This document shows positions 37,606-46,212 of a DNA stretch of 64,000 nt, one piece after another; the stretch's first letter is position 1; every line of letters begins with the position of its first letter. A program made the translations under genes and the position numbers. Where the stretch lies: assembly GCF_003194565.2 (NCBI RefSeq), contig NZ_QICH01000001.1, forward strand, positions 434,001 through 498,000. Reading direction: 5' to 3'. The notes below the pieces were generated by a model. The model saw only the letters and a program-made list of their open reading frames with translations, had not been told where the DNA came from and did no database searches. The stretch is from Kangiella spongicola. GTDB taxonomy: Bacteria > Pseudomonadota > Gammaproteobacteria > Enterobacterales > Kangiellaceae.

Positions 37606-38907
37606 ATGACATTGAAACATTTGATTTCAGCTTGCTTACTAGCGGTTTCAGTCGCGACATTAGCACCGCTAAGCGCTCAAAGCGCAGAAACTATTGATAA
37701 AATAATTGCTCACGTTGACCAAGACGTCATCTTAAAGAGTGAGCTAGATAGAAAAATCCTACAAGCAAAAGAGCAGATCCGCGCTCGCGGCGGCCAACTA
37801 CCGCCGGATAGCTTGCTAGAAAAAGAACTATTAGAACAGCTTATTGTACAAAGCCTCCAATACCAAATGGCCAACCGCGCTGGCATGCAAGTCCAGCCTG
37901 CAGAGTTACAGCAATTCGCGACACGTGTTGCTCAACAAAACAATATGTCGCTGGACGAATTCCGCCTTCACATGCAACAAAAAGGTATCGCTTGGCCATT
38001 GTTTTTAGATGACCTACGCAAAGAGATCGTTACAGCACGCTTCAGAGACGCTTATGTTGCGCGCCGAATTAAGATTAGCGATAAAGAAATTGATTCGCTG
38101 GTTAAATCTATGGATGCCAAAAGTAACGTTGAGTATTTACTAGGCCACATTCTTATTGCCGTTGATGAAAATGCTACAGAGTCTGAAGTCGCACAATCCA
38201 AGAAGAAAGCTCTAGAGCTTTCTAACCAGTTAAAATCAGACGCAGACTTTGCTGAAATTGCCAAACAACATTCTGATGGCTCAGAAGCTAGCGAAGGTGG
38301 TGATTTCGGTTGGAACTCAGAGCAAAGCTTGCCAGAGTTATTCAGAACACCGGTTTACTACCTAAAGAAAGGCGCGGTTTCTACGCCTATCCGTAGTCCA
38401 GCGGGATTCCACATATTAAAGCTGTATGACAAGCGCGGTGATTTAGAACACGTGGTGCAGCAAACTAAATCACGCCACATCCTCGTACGTCCTGACGCAA
38501 TTACGACGGAAAGTGACGCCATTGATTTGCTCAACCACATTCGTGAACAAGTTATGGCTGGTGAGGCAGACTTCGGTAATATGGCAAAAAAACACTCTGA
38601 CGACCCTGGCTCTGCTAACCTTGGTGGTGAGCTTGGCTGGAATAACGTCGGTGCTTTTGATCCTGCTTTTGAAGAAACCCTCAGCAATTTAGAGGTTGAT
38701 GAAATTAGTAAACCTTTCCAAAGTAGTTTTGGTTGGCACATCGTTCAGTTAACGGGTAAGCGTAAAGACGACCAGTCGGAAGATATGAAGCGTCAACAAG
38801 CAGCGAAAATTTTGCGCCAGCGTAAATTCTCAGAAGAAGTTGAGAACTGGATCCGTGAAATCCGCGACGAAGCTTACGTTAAACAAGTTGTAGAAGAAGA
38901 CGCTTAA
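37606..38907 (+). CDS. surA: Periplasmic chaperone and peptidyl-prolyl isomerase SurA
   Basis: SurA escorts unfolded outer membrane proteins, LptD among them, through the periplasm. The 433 residues include a signal peptide (residues 1-26, ending LSAQSA), the N-terminal chaperone region (IDKIIAHVDQDVILKSELDR), two parvulin domains (about 172-273 with HILIAVDE and GGDFGW; about 283-385 with RHILVRPD and GGELGW) and a C-terminal helix. It starts 2 bases after lptD with its ribosome binding site inside the lptD end. Confidence 0.97.
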   Translation: MTLKHLISACLLAVSVATLAPLSAQSAETIDKIIAHVDQDVILKSELDRKILQAKEQIRARGGQLPPDSLLEKELLEQLIVQSLQYQMANRAGMQVQPAELQQFATRVAQQNNMSLDEFRLHMQQKGIAWPLFLDDLRKEIVTARFRDAYVARRIKISDKEIDSLVKSMDAKSNVEYLLGHILIAVDENATESEVAQSKKKALELSNQLKSDADFAEIAKQHSDGSEASEGGDFGWNSEQSLPELFRTPVYYLKKGAVSTPIRSPAGFHILKLYDKRGDLEHVVQQTKSRHILVRPDAITTESDAIDLLNHIREQVMAGEADFGNMAKKHSDDPGSANLGGELGWNNVGAFDPAFEETLSNLEVDEISKPFQSSFGWHIVQLTGKRKDDQSEDMKRQQAAKILRQRKFSEEVENWIREIRDEAYVKQVVEEDA

Positions 38908-38943
38908 CCATCATATCCACATTCATGCTGGATAGGTAACACC

Positions 38944-39939
38944 ATGGATATTGCTAGAATCTTAATTACGGCGGGGGAACCCGCCGGCATTGGTCCAGAA
39001 ATTATCGTAAAAATGGCGCAAAAGCCATGCACCGATCAACTCGTGGTATGTGCCGATCCCGACTTACTACAACAAGTCGCAAGTGAGATTCAACTGCCCC
39101 TAGCGCTCACCGAACTCGATCTAGACGCAGAGCCAAAGCCCCATCAAATAGGCCACCTTTGGGTTATTCCTTGCCAGCTCAAGCGACCAGCCACCTCAGG
39201 ACAATTAAACCAAGAGAACTCGGCATACGTCCTAGAAACCTTAGGTATTGCAAGCGATTTAGCCCAGCAGGGGCTAGTCGATGCAATCTTAACGGGCCCA
39301 GTCCACAAGGGCATTATTAATGACTCAGGCCTGAAGTTTTCTGGCCACACCGAGTTCTTTGCTGAGCGTTGCGGCTGCGACAAAGTGGTTATGATGCTTG
39401 CCACAGAAGGCTTGCGTGTGACGTTAGCAACCACACACTTACCCTTACGAGAGGTTGCCGATGCGATTACACCCGAATTGCTGCGCGAGGTAATCACTAT
39501 CATTGATCGTGAACTTCGTGAGAAATTCTCAATACAACAGCCTCGAATCCTTGTCTGCGGATTAAACCCTCACGCGGGTGAGAATGATCACCTCGGTAAC
39601 GAAGAGTCTCGAATTATCAGTCCAACCTTAGCTGAGTTAAATCAAGAACTCGACTCGACGCTTATAGGCCCACTTCCTGCGGATACTGCCTTTCAGCCGA
39701 ATAAAATCGACAAAGTGGATACAGTTTTAGCGATGTATCACGACCAAGGTCTGCCAACTCTAAAATATAAAGGGTTTGGCAAAGCGGTAAATGTTACCCT
39801 TGGATTGCCTTATATACGCACTTCTGTCGATCACGGCACGGGCCTTGATATCGCTGGGAGCAACATTGCTGATATCGGTAGCATGCAATATGCGCTACAA
39901 TTCACCCAAGATTTAATTCAACGCCGCCGACAAAGCTAA
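38944..39939 (+). CDS. pdxA: 4-hydroxythreonine-4-phosphate dehydrogenase PdxA
   Basis: PdxA oxidises 4-phosphohydroxy-threonine with NAD in the DXP-dependent pyridoxal phosphate pathway. The 331-residue protein carries ITAGEPAGIGPEI, ILTGPVHKGIINDSGLKFSGHTEFFA, CGLNPHAGENDHLG and the metal-binding AMYHDQGLPTLKY with HGTGLDIAG. An AGGT ribosome binding site lies before the ATG. It is third in the lptD operon. Confidence 0.97.
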   Translation: MDIARILITAGEPAGIGPEIIVKMAQKPCTDQLVVCADPDLLQQVASEIQLPLALTELDLDAEPKPHQIGHLWVIPCQLKRPATSGQLNQENSAYVLETLGIASDLAQQGLVDAILTGPVHKGIINDSGLKFSGHTEFFAERCGCDKVVMMLATEGLRVTLATTHLPLREVADAITPELLREVITIIDRELREKFSIQQPRILVCGLNPHAGENDHLGNEESRIISPTLAELNQELDSTLIGPLPADTAFQPNKIDKVDTVLAMYHDQGLPTLKYKGFGKAVNVTLGLPYIRTSVDHGTGLDIAGSNIADIGSMQYALQFTQDLIQRRRQS

Positions 39940-39943
39940 ACTC

Positions 39944-40756
39944 ATGGTTAATTCAAAAGTGGTTCAAGGTCACCAAGCTCGTAAGCGCTTTGGTCAGAAT
40001 TTTTTATCCGACGATTTCTACATTTCAAGAATTGTTGAATCTATTGGTGCACAAGAGAGTGACCACTTAGTTGAAATCGGCCCTGGTTTGGGAGCCATTA
40101 CCGAACACCTTGTAACAAAAGCTGGAAAGCTTGATGTGGTCGAGCTTGATCGTGATTTGATACCAAGATTAGAAAAGAAGTTTGCCGAGCACAACAACTT
40201 TACGATTCATCAAAGTGACGCCTTGAAGTTTGATTTTACCCAACTCCAAGCACAACCAGGTGAAAAGTTACGTATTGTAGGCAACCTGCCCTACAATATC
40301 TCAACCCCTTTAATTTTCCACCTTCTGCGCCAAAGACATGTCATTCAAGATATGTACTTTATGTTGCAAAAAGAAGTTGTTGAGCGCCTATGTGCTGCTC
40401 CAGCGACCAAACAGTATGGTCGCCTAAGCGTCATGGCTCAGTATTATTGCCAAGCCGCCATGTTATTTATTGTACCGCCCGGCGCCTTTTCGCCTGCGCC
40501 TAAAGTGGATTCAGCCATCGTTTGCCTTAAACCCTACAAAACTATTAAGAATCCAGTAAACGATACCGATTTACTGGCCAAAGTTGTTACAGCAGCCTTT
40601 AACCAGCGTCGTAAAACTATCCGTAATAGCCTTAAAGACTGGCTCTCTGCAGATGATTTTGAGACAGTCGGCATCTCACCCACCGAACGTGCAGAAAGAC
40701 TTTCCTTAGATGACTTTATTAATATTTGTAAGACCATAGAAAACCGTGATTTCTAA
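39944..40756 (+). CDS. rsmA: 16S rRNA dimethyladenosine transferase RsmA (KsgA)
   Basis: RsmA dimethylates the two adjacent adenosines in helix 45 of 16S rRNA, using S-adenosylmethionine. The 270-residue enzyme shows RKRFGQNFLSD, motif I VEIGPGLGAIT and the catalytic NLPYNISTPL, plus the C-terminal NQRRKTIRNSLK. It begins 4 bases after pdxA. In E. coli apaG and apaH follow rsmA; here a PilZ gene follows instead. Confidence 0.97.
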   Translation: MVNSKVVQGHQARKRFGQNFLSDDFYISRIVESIGAQESDHLVEIGPGLGAITEHLVTKAGKLDVVELDRDLIPRLEKKFAEHNNFTIHQSDALKFDFTQLQAQPGEKLRIVGNLPYNISTPLIFHLLRQRHVIQDMYFMLQKEVVERLCAAPATKQYGRLSVMAQYYCQAAMLFIVPPGAFSPAPKVDSAIVCLKPYKTIKNPVNDTDLLAKVVTAAFNQRRKTIRNSLKDWLSADDFETVGISPTERAERLSLDDFINICKTIENRDF

Positions 40757-40782
40757 AATTGTGGACTTTTTCACACTTTTTG

Positions 40783-40796
40783 CTAATCTAGATTAG
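40783..40796. repeat. Perfect 14-bp palindrome upstream of the PilZ gene
   Basis: CTAATCTAGATTAG is fully self-complementary and lies 31 bases before the PilZ-gene ATG. Its place suits a dimeric repressor or activator site, but no binding protein is known from the window. Confidence 0.35.
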
Positions 40797-40827
40797 GAAC
40801 AAGGACGACATATTTACGGGAGTAACT

Positions 40828-41163
40828 ATGAGAATAGAGCAAGAAAAGTCGGGTAAAAGTAGTGCCACAAATCGGCATGAGTCTTTGCAATCTCAAGAAG
40901 ATGCGAGACGCTTTTACCGTGTATCCATACACCTTCCTATAGCAATTCGCCAACAAAACTCTGAAGTTTTAATCTCTGAAAGCCTCGATATTTCAGAAGG
41001 CGGCGTGCTCGTAAAAAACTCGGGAGAGCATCAGCTCAAAAAAGGTGATTTAGTAAAAGTTCACATAGAAGGTATTTTAGGCGAAGATCAAGACCAAATG
41101 GTGTTACACCCGATGCGTGTTATGCGGATTGAAGAAGATACCATTGCTCTAGAATTTACCTAA
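40828..41163 (+). CDS. PilZ domain protein (predicted c-di-GMP binding)
   Basis: This 111-residue protein is a single PilZ domain after a polar N-terminal tail. Both c-di-GMP-binding motifs are present: RRFYR (RxxxR, about residues 28-32) and LDISEGGVLV (D/NxSxxG). A GGGAG ribosome binding site precedes the ATG. With type IV pilus genes elsewhere in the window, a role in c-di-GMP control of surface behaviour is possible, but the canonical pilus PilZ protein lacks these motifs, so it is a different subgroup. Confidence 0.88.
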   Translation: MRIEQEKSGKSSATNRHESLQSQEDARRFYRVSIHLPIAIRQQNSEVLISESLDISEGGVLVKNSGEHQLKKGDLVKVHIEGILGEDQDQMVLHPMRVMRIEEDTIALEFT

Positions 41164-41382
41164 CCCTATTGTAAACCTTCATATCATACTCGGTTGGCCC
41201 GTTTACTGGTGCCATAGTTTCCTTTTGACAAAATACTTTAAGCTAAGCATTTCACACACTTCTTCCCTATTCAGTCCAGACAACCAATACTTTATTACTG
41301 CGTCACGGCGTTCTAGTTTTTTTTAGCATCAAATAAGGTTATCATAGTTGGCTGATTATATTGACCTTTCAGCGTACCCATC

Positions 41383-42027
41383 ATGCATGACTATCAAAAA
41401 CAGTTTATCGAACTAGCCTTATCAAAGAACGTACTAAAATTTGGTGAATTCACCCTTAAAAGCGGCCGAATAAGCCCTTACTTTTTTAACACCGGCCTTT
41501 TCGATAGTGGAGCAGATCTTGCACAGTTAGGTCGTTGTTATGCGCAGACCATTGTCCAACAAAAGATACCATTTGATGTTATCTTCGGTCCAGCCTACAA
41601 AGGCATTCCATTAGTCAGCTGTACTACGATGGCACTGGCAGAGCATCACGATGTGAACGCCCCTTATAGTTTTAACCGTAAAGAAAAGAAAGACCACGGT
41701 GAAGGCGGTAATATTGTTGGGAGTCAATTGAATGGTGATGTTCTTATTATTGATGATGTTATCAGTGCTGGCACGGCAATTCGAGAGTCTATAGATATAA
41801 TCAAAAACAACGGTGCAAATCCTAAAGCTGTTCTTATAGCCCTAGACCGCCAAGAAAAAGGCACTGGAGAGCTTTCAGCTGTGCAAGAAGTTGAACAAGA
41901 TTACGGAATTCCTGTATTTTCTATTATAAAGTTGACAGATCTGCTAGATTACTTAAAAGATCACCCAACTTTCAGCAACTTCTACCCTAAAGTTCTTGCC
42001 TATCGCGAAACTTATGGCGTCGAATAA
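41383..42027 (+). CDS. pyrE: Orotate phosphoribosyltransferase PyrE
   Basis: PyrE makes orotidine monophosphate from orotate and PRPP in pyrimidine synthesis. The 214-residue protein aligns over its full length with E. coli Pyr[31 protein letters not shown], the flexible catalytic loop [14 protein letters not shown] and the PRPP motif [13 protein letters not shown]. The ATG has no obvious ribosome binding site, which is odd for a full-length conserved gene. The 219-base upstream gap contains no hairpin-plus-T-run attenuator that I can see. Confidence 0.97.
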   Translation: MHDYQKQFIELALSKNVLKFGEFTLKSGRISPYFFNTGLFDSGADLAQLGRCYAQTIVQQKIPFDVIFGPAYKGIPLVSCTTMALAEHHDVNAPYSFNRKEKKDHGEGGNIVGSQLNGDVLIIDDVISAGTAIRESIDIIKNNGANPKAVLIALDRQEKGTGELSAVQEVEQDYGIPVFSIIKLTDLLDYLKDHPTFSNFYPKVLAYRETYGVE

Positions 42028-42064
42028 CTCTTGGGTGTTATTGATCAATATTTAATGGAGCACT

Positions 42065-43030
42065 ATGAGCTTTAAACACTTACTTCTTTTTTTAGGTCTG
42101 ATTCTCGTATCGAGCTCTGTCGATGCCAAAAATTATTATCGATTTAAAGATAGTAATGGTCGACTTGTGGTGAAAGACTACTTACCAAACTCCGCCTTAA
42201 AGTCAGGCTATGAAGTCATCAATGAAAGTGGTCGCGTAGTCGAAAAAGTCGCGCCCATTATGACTAAAGAAGAGAAAATAGCGGAAGAACTGCGCCAAGA
42301 AAAAATTGCAGAGCAACAAGAAAAAGAAAGACGTATGCGTCAGCATGACCGAATGTTACTGCGTCAGTACCGAACTACCGATGACATTAAGCGCACTGAA
42401 GAAAACCAAATGGCTTCGCTAAAAATTAACATTTCGATACTGTCTAGCCATAATAAAAGCTTAGAGAATAAACTTTCAAACTTGCAATCCAGTGCCGCCA
42501 ATTATGAGCGCAAAGGTCAAGCGATTCCAAAATCGATCCTGACTCAAATTAACGCCACTAAGGAACAAATTCAAGAAAACACCAACTCTATCGCACGTTA
42601 CGAGTCTCAGGTTGAGGTTATTAAAGAGCAATTTAAAAATGACTTGGTACGATTTAAAGAGTTACAAGCGATGCGCCTTATAGAGCAGTATGCAGATAAT
42701 CAACGCTCTTTTCCAACAGCTACCAAGGTACAATGCGACTCTCAGAAATCTTGCGAACGCTCTTGGAAGTTAGCGCAGATATTTGCTCATGAGAATGCTT
42801 CAAACAAGTTAGAGATTGTGACCGATAGCCTAATTATTTCAAGCAAGCCCAAAAGTGACGAGCAACTAGGATTATCAATCACCCGAATTCCTGCTGACGA
42901 TGATGCCATGCAAATCGTGCTAGAAGTGCAGTGTTTTGACTCTGAAGCGGGGGAAAAACTCTGTCAGGGTGAAAAAGTTAGTCTTTTAAAATCTGAGTTT
43001 ATTCAGTACATCTCTCAGAAAAGTAGTTAA
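42065..43030 (+). CDS. DUF4124 domain protein with coiled-coil region
   Basis: This 321-residue protein has a signal peptide (residues 1-21, ending SVDA), then a DUF4124-like segment (KNYYRFKDSNGRLVVKDYLP) that in other proteins is a short periplasmic beta domain. From about residue 65 to 215 it is a long, highly charged helical region rich in Gln, Glu, Lys and Arg, predicted coiled coil. The C-terminal part has two cysteine pairs (CDSQKSC and CFDSEAGEKLC). It lies 37 bases after pyrE with a GGAG ribosome binding site and may be co-transcribed. The function is unknown. Confidence 0.75.
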   Translation: MSFKHLLLFLGLILVSSSVDAKNYYRFKDSNGRLVVKDYLPNSALKSGYEVINESGRVVEKVAPIMTKEEKIAEELRQEKIAEQQEKERRMRQHDRMLLRQYRTTDDIKRTEENQMASLKINISILSSHNKSLENKLSNLQSSAANYERKGQAIPKSILTQINATKEQIQENTNSIARYESQVEVIKEQFKNDLVRFKELQAMRLIEQYADNQRSFPTATKVQCDSQKSCERSWKLAQIFAHENASNKLEIVTDSLIISSKPKSDEQLGLSITRIPADDDAMQIVLEVQCFDSEAGEKLCQGEKVSLLKSEFIQYISQKSS

Positions 43031-43045
43031 TCCATCATAATAAAT

Positions 43046-43079
43046 AGAGCAAGCCCATAACGATGGCTTGCTCTTCTTT
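43046..43079. terminator. Bidirectional terminator between DUF4124 and slmA genes
   Basis: GAGCAAGCC (43047-43055) and GGCTTGCTC (43065-43073) form a perfect 9-bp stem with a 9-base loop, followed by TTCTTTC on the plus strand. It separates two convergent genes. Confidence 0.8.
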
Positions 43080-43088
43080 CTGTAATAC

Positions 43089-43682
43089 TTAATCTGCAAC
43101 AGTAATCGGCTCGAGCAACTGCCACTGGCTTTCCCAGCTGGCTAAAGGTGACTGCACAAAATCCGTCCTAACATACTGCTGAATTCTCCCCTCTACAGTT
43201 GCTAATAGCAAATTTGCTCGGCTACTGACTTCAGGCGTGTATTTCGCCTTAGTAGAAACTTCGTGCTGGCGAAATAGCTGCTTTATCTGAGTCTCAATAC
43301 GATTGAATAACTGGCTGATTCGGCCTCTGAGACGCTCATGTTCACCTGAAAGCGCTTCACCAGTTAATAACCGACAGATCCCTGGGTTTCTGCTAGCGAA
43401 AGTTAAAACCAAGCTTAGTATTTGCTGGCACTGCACACTAAGCACCGCCTGCTCTTTAGCTATTAAATTAATTCGCGAAAATAGCGCTTCTTCAGTAAAC
43501 TCAATCAGCCCTTCAAACATTCGAGCTTTACTTGGAAAGTGCCGATAAAGCGCAGCTTCTGAAACCCCAACTTGCTTCGCTAATTTTGCTGTTGTTATTC
43601 GCTCCCCTGGATCTTTTTCAAGCATCAATGCTAGCGCTTGTAATATTTCATTTTTTCGTTTTGATGAATTTTTAGTTGCCAT
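43089..43682 (-). CDS. slmA: Nucleoid occlusion factor SlmA (TetR family)
   Basis: SlmA binds specific chromosomal sites and blocks FtsZ ring assembly over unsegregated DNA. The 197-residue protein has the TetR-type helix-turn-helix with the SlmA-typical start (KRKNEILQALALMLEKDPGE) and recognition segment KLAKQVGVSEAALYRHFPSK, then IEFTEEALFSRINLI and the C-terminal YVRTDFVQSPLASWESQW. It keeps its gammaproteobacterial place between pyrE and coaBC. It starts 14 bases after the algC-like gene. Confidence 0.96.
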   Translation of the reverse strand: MATKNSSKRKNEILQALALMLEKDPGERITTAKLAKQVGVSEAALYRHFPSKARMFEGLIEFTEEALFSRINLIAKEQAVLSVQCQQILSLVLTFASRNPGICRLLTGEALSGEHERLRGRISQLFNRIETQIKQLFRQHEVSTKAKYTPEVSSRANLLLATVEGRIQQYVRTDFVQSPLASWESQWQLLEPITVAD

Positions 43683-43696
43683 GCTTCTCTCAAATT

Positions 43697-46177
43697 TTAG
43701 AAATTAAGTTTTATTTTTGGTGCAATTTTTTTCAATTGCCTTTTCAATATGTCTTTAACAGCTTCCAGCGATACTTCATTGTCGGCTTCAAATTTAACCA
43801 CAATACTCGGTGTTGTGTTGGAAGCTCTTGCCAGTAACCAGCGGTGTTTATAATCCACCCTTAGGCCATCAATAGTGTTTATTTCACCATCGCCAAAATC
43901 ACCTTTAGCCACCAGCGCATCGATTAGTTTGAATTTAACCTTATCAGGCACAGGAACGTTGATTTCTTCTGATGATAAACCTTCTGGTAGCTCTTCAAAT
44001 AACTCAGCAGAAGTAGCTTGTGATTTGCCTAAAATCTCCAATAGTCTAGCAGCTGCATAAAGCGCATCATCAAAACCGAACCAGCGCTCATTGAAATATA
44101 AATGCCCGCTGCCTTCACCACCAAAAGGAGCTTCTGTTTCACGCATCTTAGCTTTCATCAGCGAGTGCCCAGTCTTCCACATCAGTGGCTGTCCGCCAGC
44201 CTGCTTGATCACATCTTTTAAAAAGCGCGTACACTTAACGTCATAGATAATTTCAGCGCCAGGATTGCGCGATAAAATATCCTGTGCAAACAACATCATC
44301 AAGCGGTCTGTCCAAATTATTTTGCCTTTATTATCGACCACTCCTACTCGATCACCATCTCCATCAAAAGCAATACCCAAATCTGCCTTTTCTTTGATGA
44401 CCATATCAACTAAAGCCTCAAGGTTCTTCGCTGAGTTTGGATCTGGGTGATGGTACGGGAAGTTTCCATCAACATCGGTATAAAGCCCAATTACTTCGCA
44501 ACCAAGCGCTTGTAACATCTTTGGTGCAAAGTCTCCCGTGACGCCATTACCACAGTCGACCGCTACTTTTAACGGTTTATCGACTTTAATATCCGCCAAT
44601 AACTTATCAAGGTAACTTTGCTCAACACTGGCTTCTTTAACGCTACCTTTACCGTTAAAGTATTCTTGCATTTGAATACGCTTTAATAAGTCTTGGATTT
44701 GTTGCCCGTAAAGCGTCTCACCAGCCAATACTATCTTAAGACCATTATGTTCTGGAGGGTTATGGCTACCTGTGAGCATCACGCCTGAGCGCGAACCTAA
44801 TGTATGAGTTCCAAAATACACTAACGGAGTCGGCACCATTCCTAGGTCAATCACGTCTCTACCGCTCGCAACAAGACCTTCGACTAATGCTTTATGTAGT
44901 TTGGGGCTCGATAATCGACCATCCCTACCGACTACGATGCTTTGCTCGCCACGTGAATAGGCCTCGCTGCCTATCGCTTTGCCAATCACATAAACCGTTT
45001 CTGCATCGAGATTCTCTCCGATAACACCACGAATATCATACTCACGAAAGATGTCAGGATTAATTGCTTTAGATGCACTGCCCTCATCCACTTCTAAGCT
45101 GATAGTTTCTTTTTTCATAACTGCTGGTGCCGCAGCAGTTTCTTTCGCCACTACTGGTGCTGGTGACTCGTCAGCTGTGGTAGTTTCTGATGTCGATTTC
45201 GCACGTCTTCTACGGCGTTGCGGTTTTGGTTCTTCTGGAGCCTTGTTACTAACGTCAGCTTCTTCAGCAATTTCAACTCCAGAAGATGCTCGACGATACC
45301 CCGCGGCAAGATCTTTAAAGAAACTTAGCTGATAGCTTTTACGAGTCACGCTTTGCTCTTGTACGCCCTGAATAAACTTTCGAGCGTCATTCGCAAAAAG
45401 TCGTTTCATACTTAGAAGTGGCATCAAACCAACAATCAAAAATGCAACCACTGCCGCGATAAATAACAGTAAAGGTAACTGCCCTGCATCAGTGCTAAAA
45501 GCGCTAACTCTTTGCCATAATACAAGTGACCAATTGGCACCAAAACTTTGTGTTTCTAATAAAGGCTCACCTTCAGCAGTGCCATTCCCAATAGCCGCCA
45601 CAACATGTGATGCGTCACCAAAGTTTTGTCGTAGCTCTAAGCGACTATCGCCATCTGCTTTGCCTAGCAGGCTCTTCACTTCAGTCAGGCTCACCGTTGC
45701 CAATATCAATCGGTCATCTGCCAGTTTTTCGGTCAAAGCGATATAACTCGGCTGACCATTTTTAAGGATTAGCTCAGGCTTGCTTTTCTCACCCTGGGCA
45801 GCTTTTCTTAATAAATCAATCACTACATGGGTAATTACTGGATCTGAATTGGCGTCTGGCTGAATCGAGCTATTCTCAAACACCACCACCTTCTCAAGCT
45901 TTGGCACTTGCTTCTTTAGCTTCTCAACCACTTTAGGAGATTCTTCTGCGAAAACTGACTGCGCTGCCAAATCCAAAGAGCTTTGTATTTGCTGAATCCT
46001 TTGCTCGATTAAACTCGCACGCTCAGCAGTCCGAGAAGCCAATAACTGTTGAGCCTGTTTCTCTAGGGGATCTTGAATACCCAAGTAATATAAACTCGCG
46101 GATACCGCGACCAAAATCACTAACCCAATCACTAAAGGTATAATAAAAAAGCTGCTTAAACTTTTACCTTTTCCCAT
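43697..46177 (-). CDS. algC: Phosphomannomutase/phosphoglucomutase AlgC-like with N-terminal membrane domain
   Basis: The C-terminal ~460 residues form a complete phosphohexomutase that interconverts mannose- and glucose-1- and 6-phosphates for LPS and exopolysaccharide: NPDIFREYDIRGVIGENL, the phosphoserine loop TGSHNPPEHNGLK, the Mg site FDGDGDRVGVVD, the sugar loop GGEGSGHLYFN and RASNTTPSIVV. The N-terminal ~360 residues hold transmembrane helices near residues 10-30 and 233-255 flanking a periplasmic domain, then a basic linker (QRRRRRAK) and Ala/Pro/Thr-rich tail. A similar extension is annotated on Pseudomonas AlgC. Total length is 826 residues. An AGGAG ribosome binding site supports the upstream start. 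Confidence 0.93.
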   Translation of the reverse strand: MGKGKSLSSFFIIPLVIGLVILVAVSASLYYLGIQDPLEKQAQQLLASRTAERASLIEQRIQQIQSSLDLAAQSVFAEESPKVVEKLKKQVPKLEKVVVFENSSIQPDANSDPVITHVVIDLLRKAAQGEKSKPELILKNGQPSYIALTEKLADDRLILATVSLTEVKSLLGKADGDSRLELRQNFGDASHVVAAIGNGTAEGEPLLETQSFGANWSLVLWQRVSAFSTDAGQLPLLLFIAAVVAFLIVGLMPLLSMKRLFANDARKFIQGVQEQSVTRKSYQLSFFKDLAAGYRRASSGVEIAEEADVSNKAPEEPKPQRRRRRAKSTSETTTADESPAPVVAKETAAAPAVMKKETISLEVDEGSASKAINPDIFREYDIRGVIGENLDAETVYVIGKAIGSEAYSRGEQSIVVGRDGRLSSPKLHKALVEGLVASGRDVIDLGMVPTPLVYFGTHTLGSRSGVMLTGSHNPPEHNGLKIVLAGETLYGQQIQDLLKRIQMQEYFNGKGSVKEASVEQSYLDKLLADIKVDKPLKVAVDCGNGVTGDFAPKMLQALGCEVIGLYTDVDGNFPYHHPDPNSAKNLEALVDMVIKEKADLGIAFDGDGDRVGVVDNKGKIIWTDRLMMLFAQDILSRNPGAEIIYDVKCTRFLKDVIKQAGGQPLMWKTGHSLMKAKMRETEAPFGGEGSGHLYFNERWFGFDDALYAAARLLEILGKSQATSAELFEELPEGLSSEEINVPVPDKVKFKLIDALVAKGDFGDGEINTIDGLRVDYKHRWLLARASNTTPSIVVKFEADNEVSLEAVKDILKRQLKKIAPKIKLNF

Positions 46178-46212
46178 TAAAGACTCCTCTTTCCCCGTAA
46201 GCTGACGTCACT

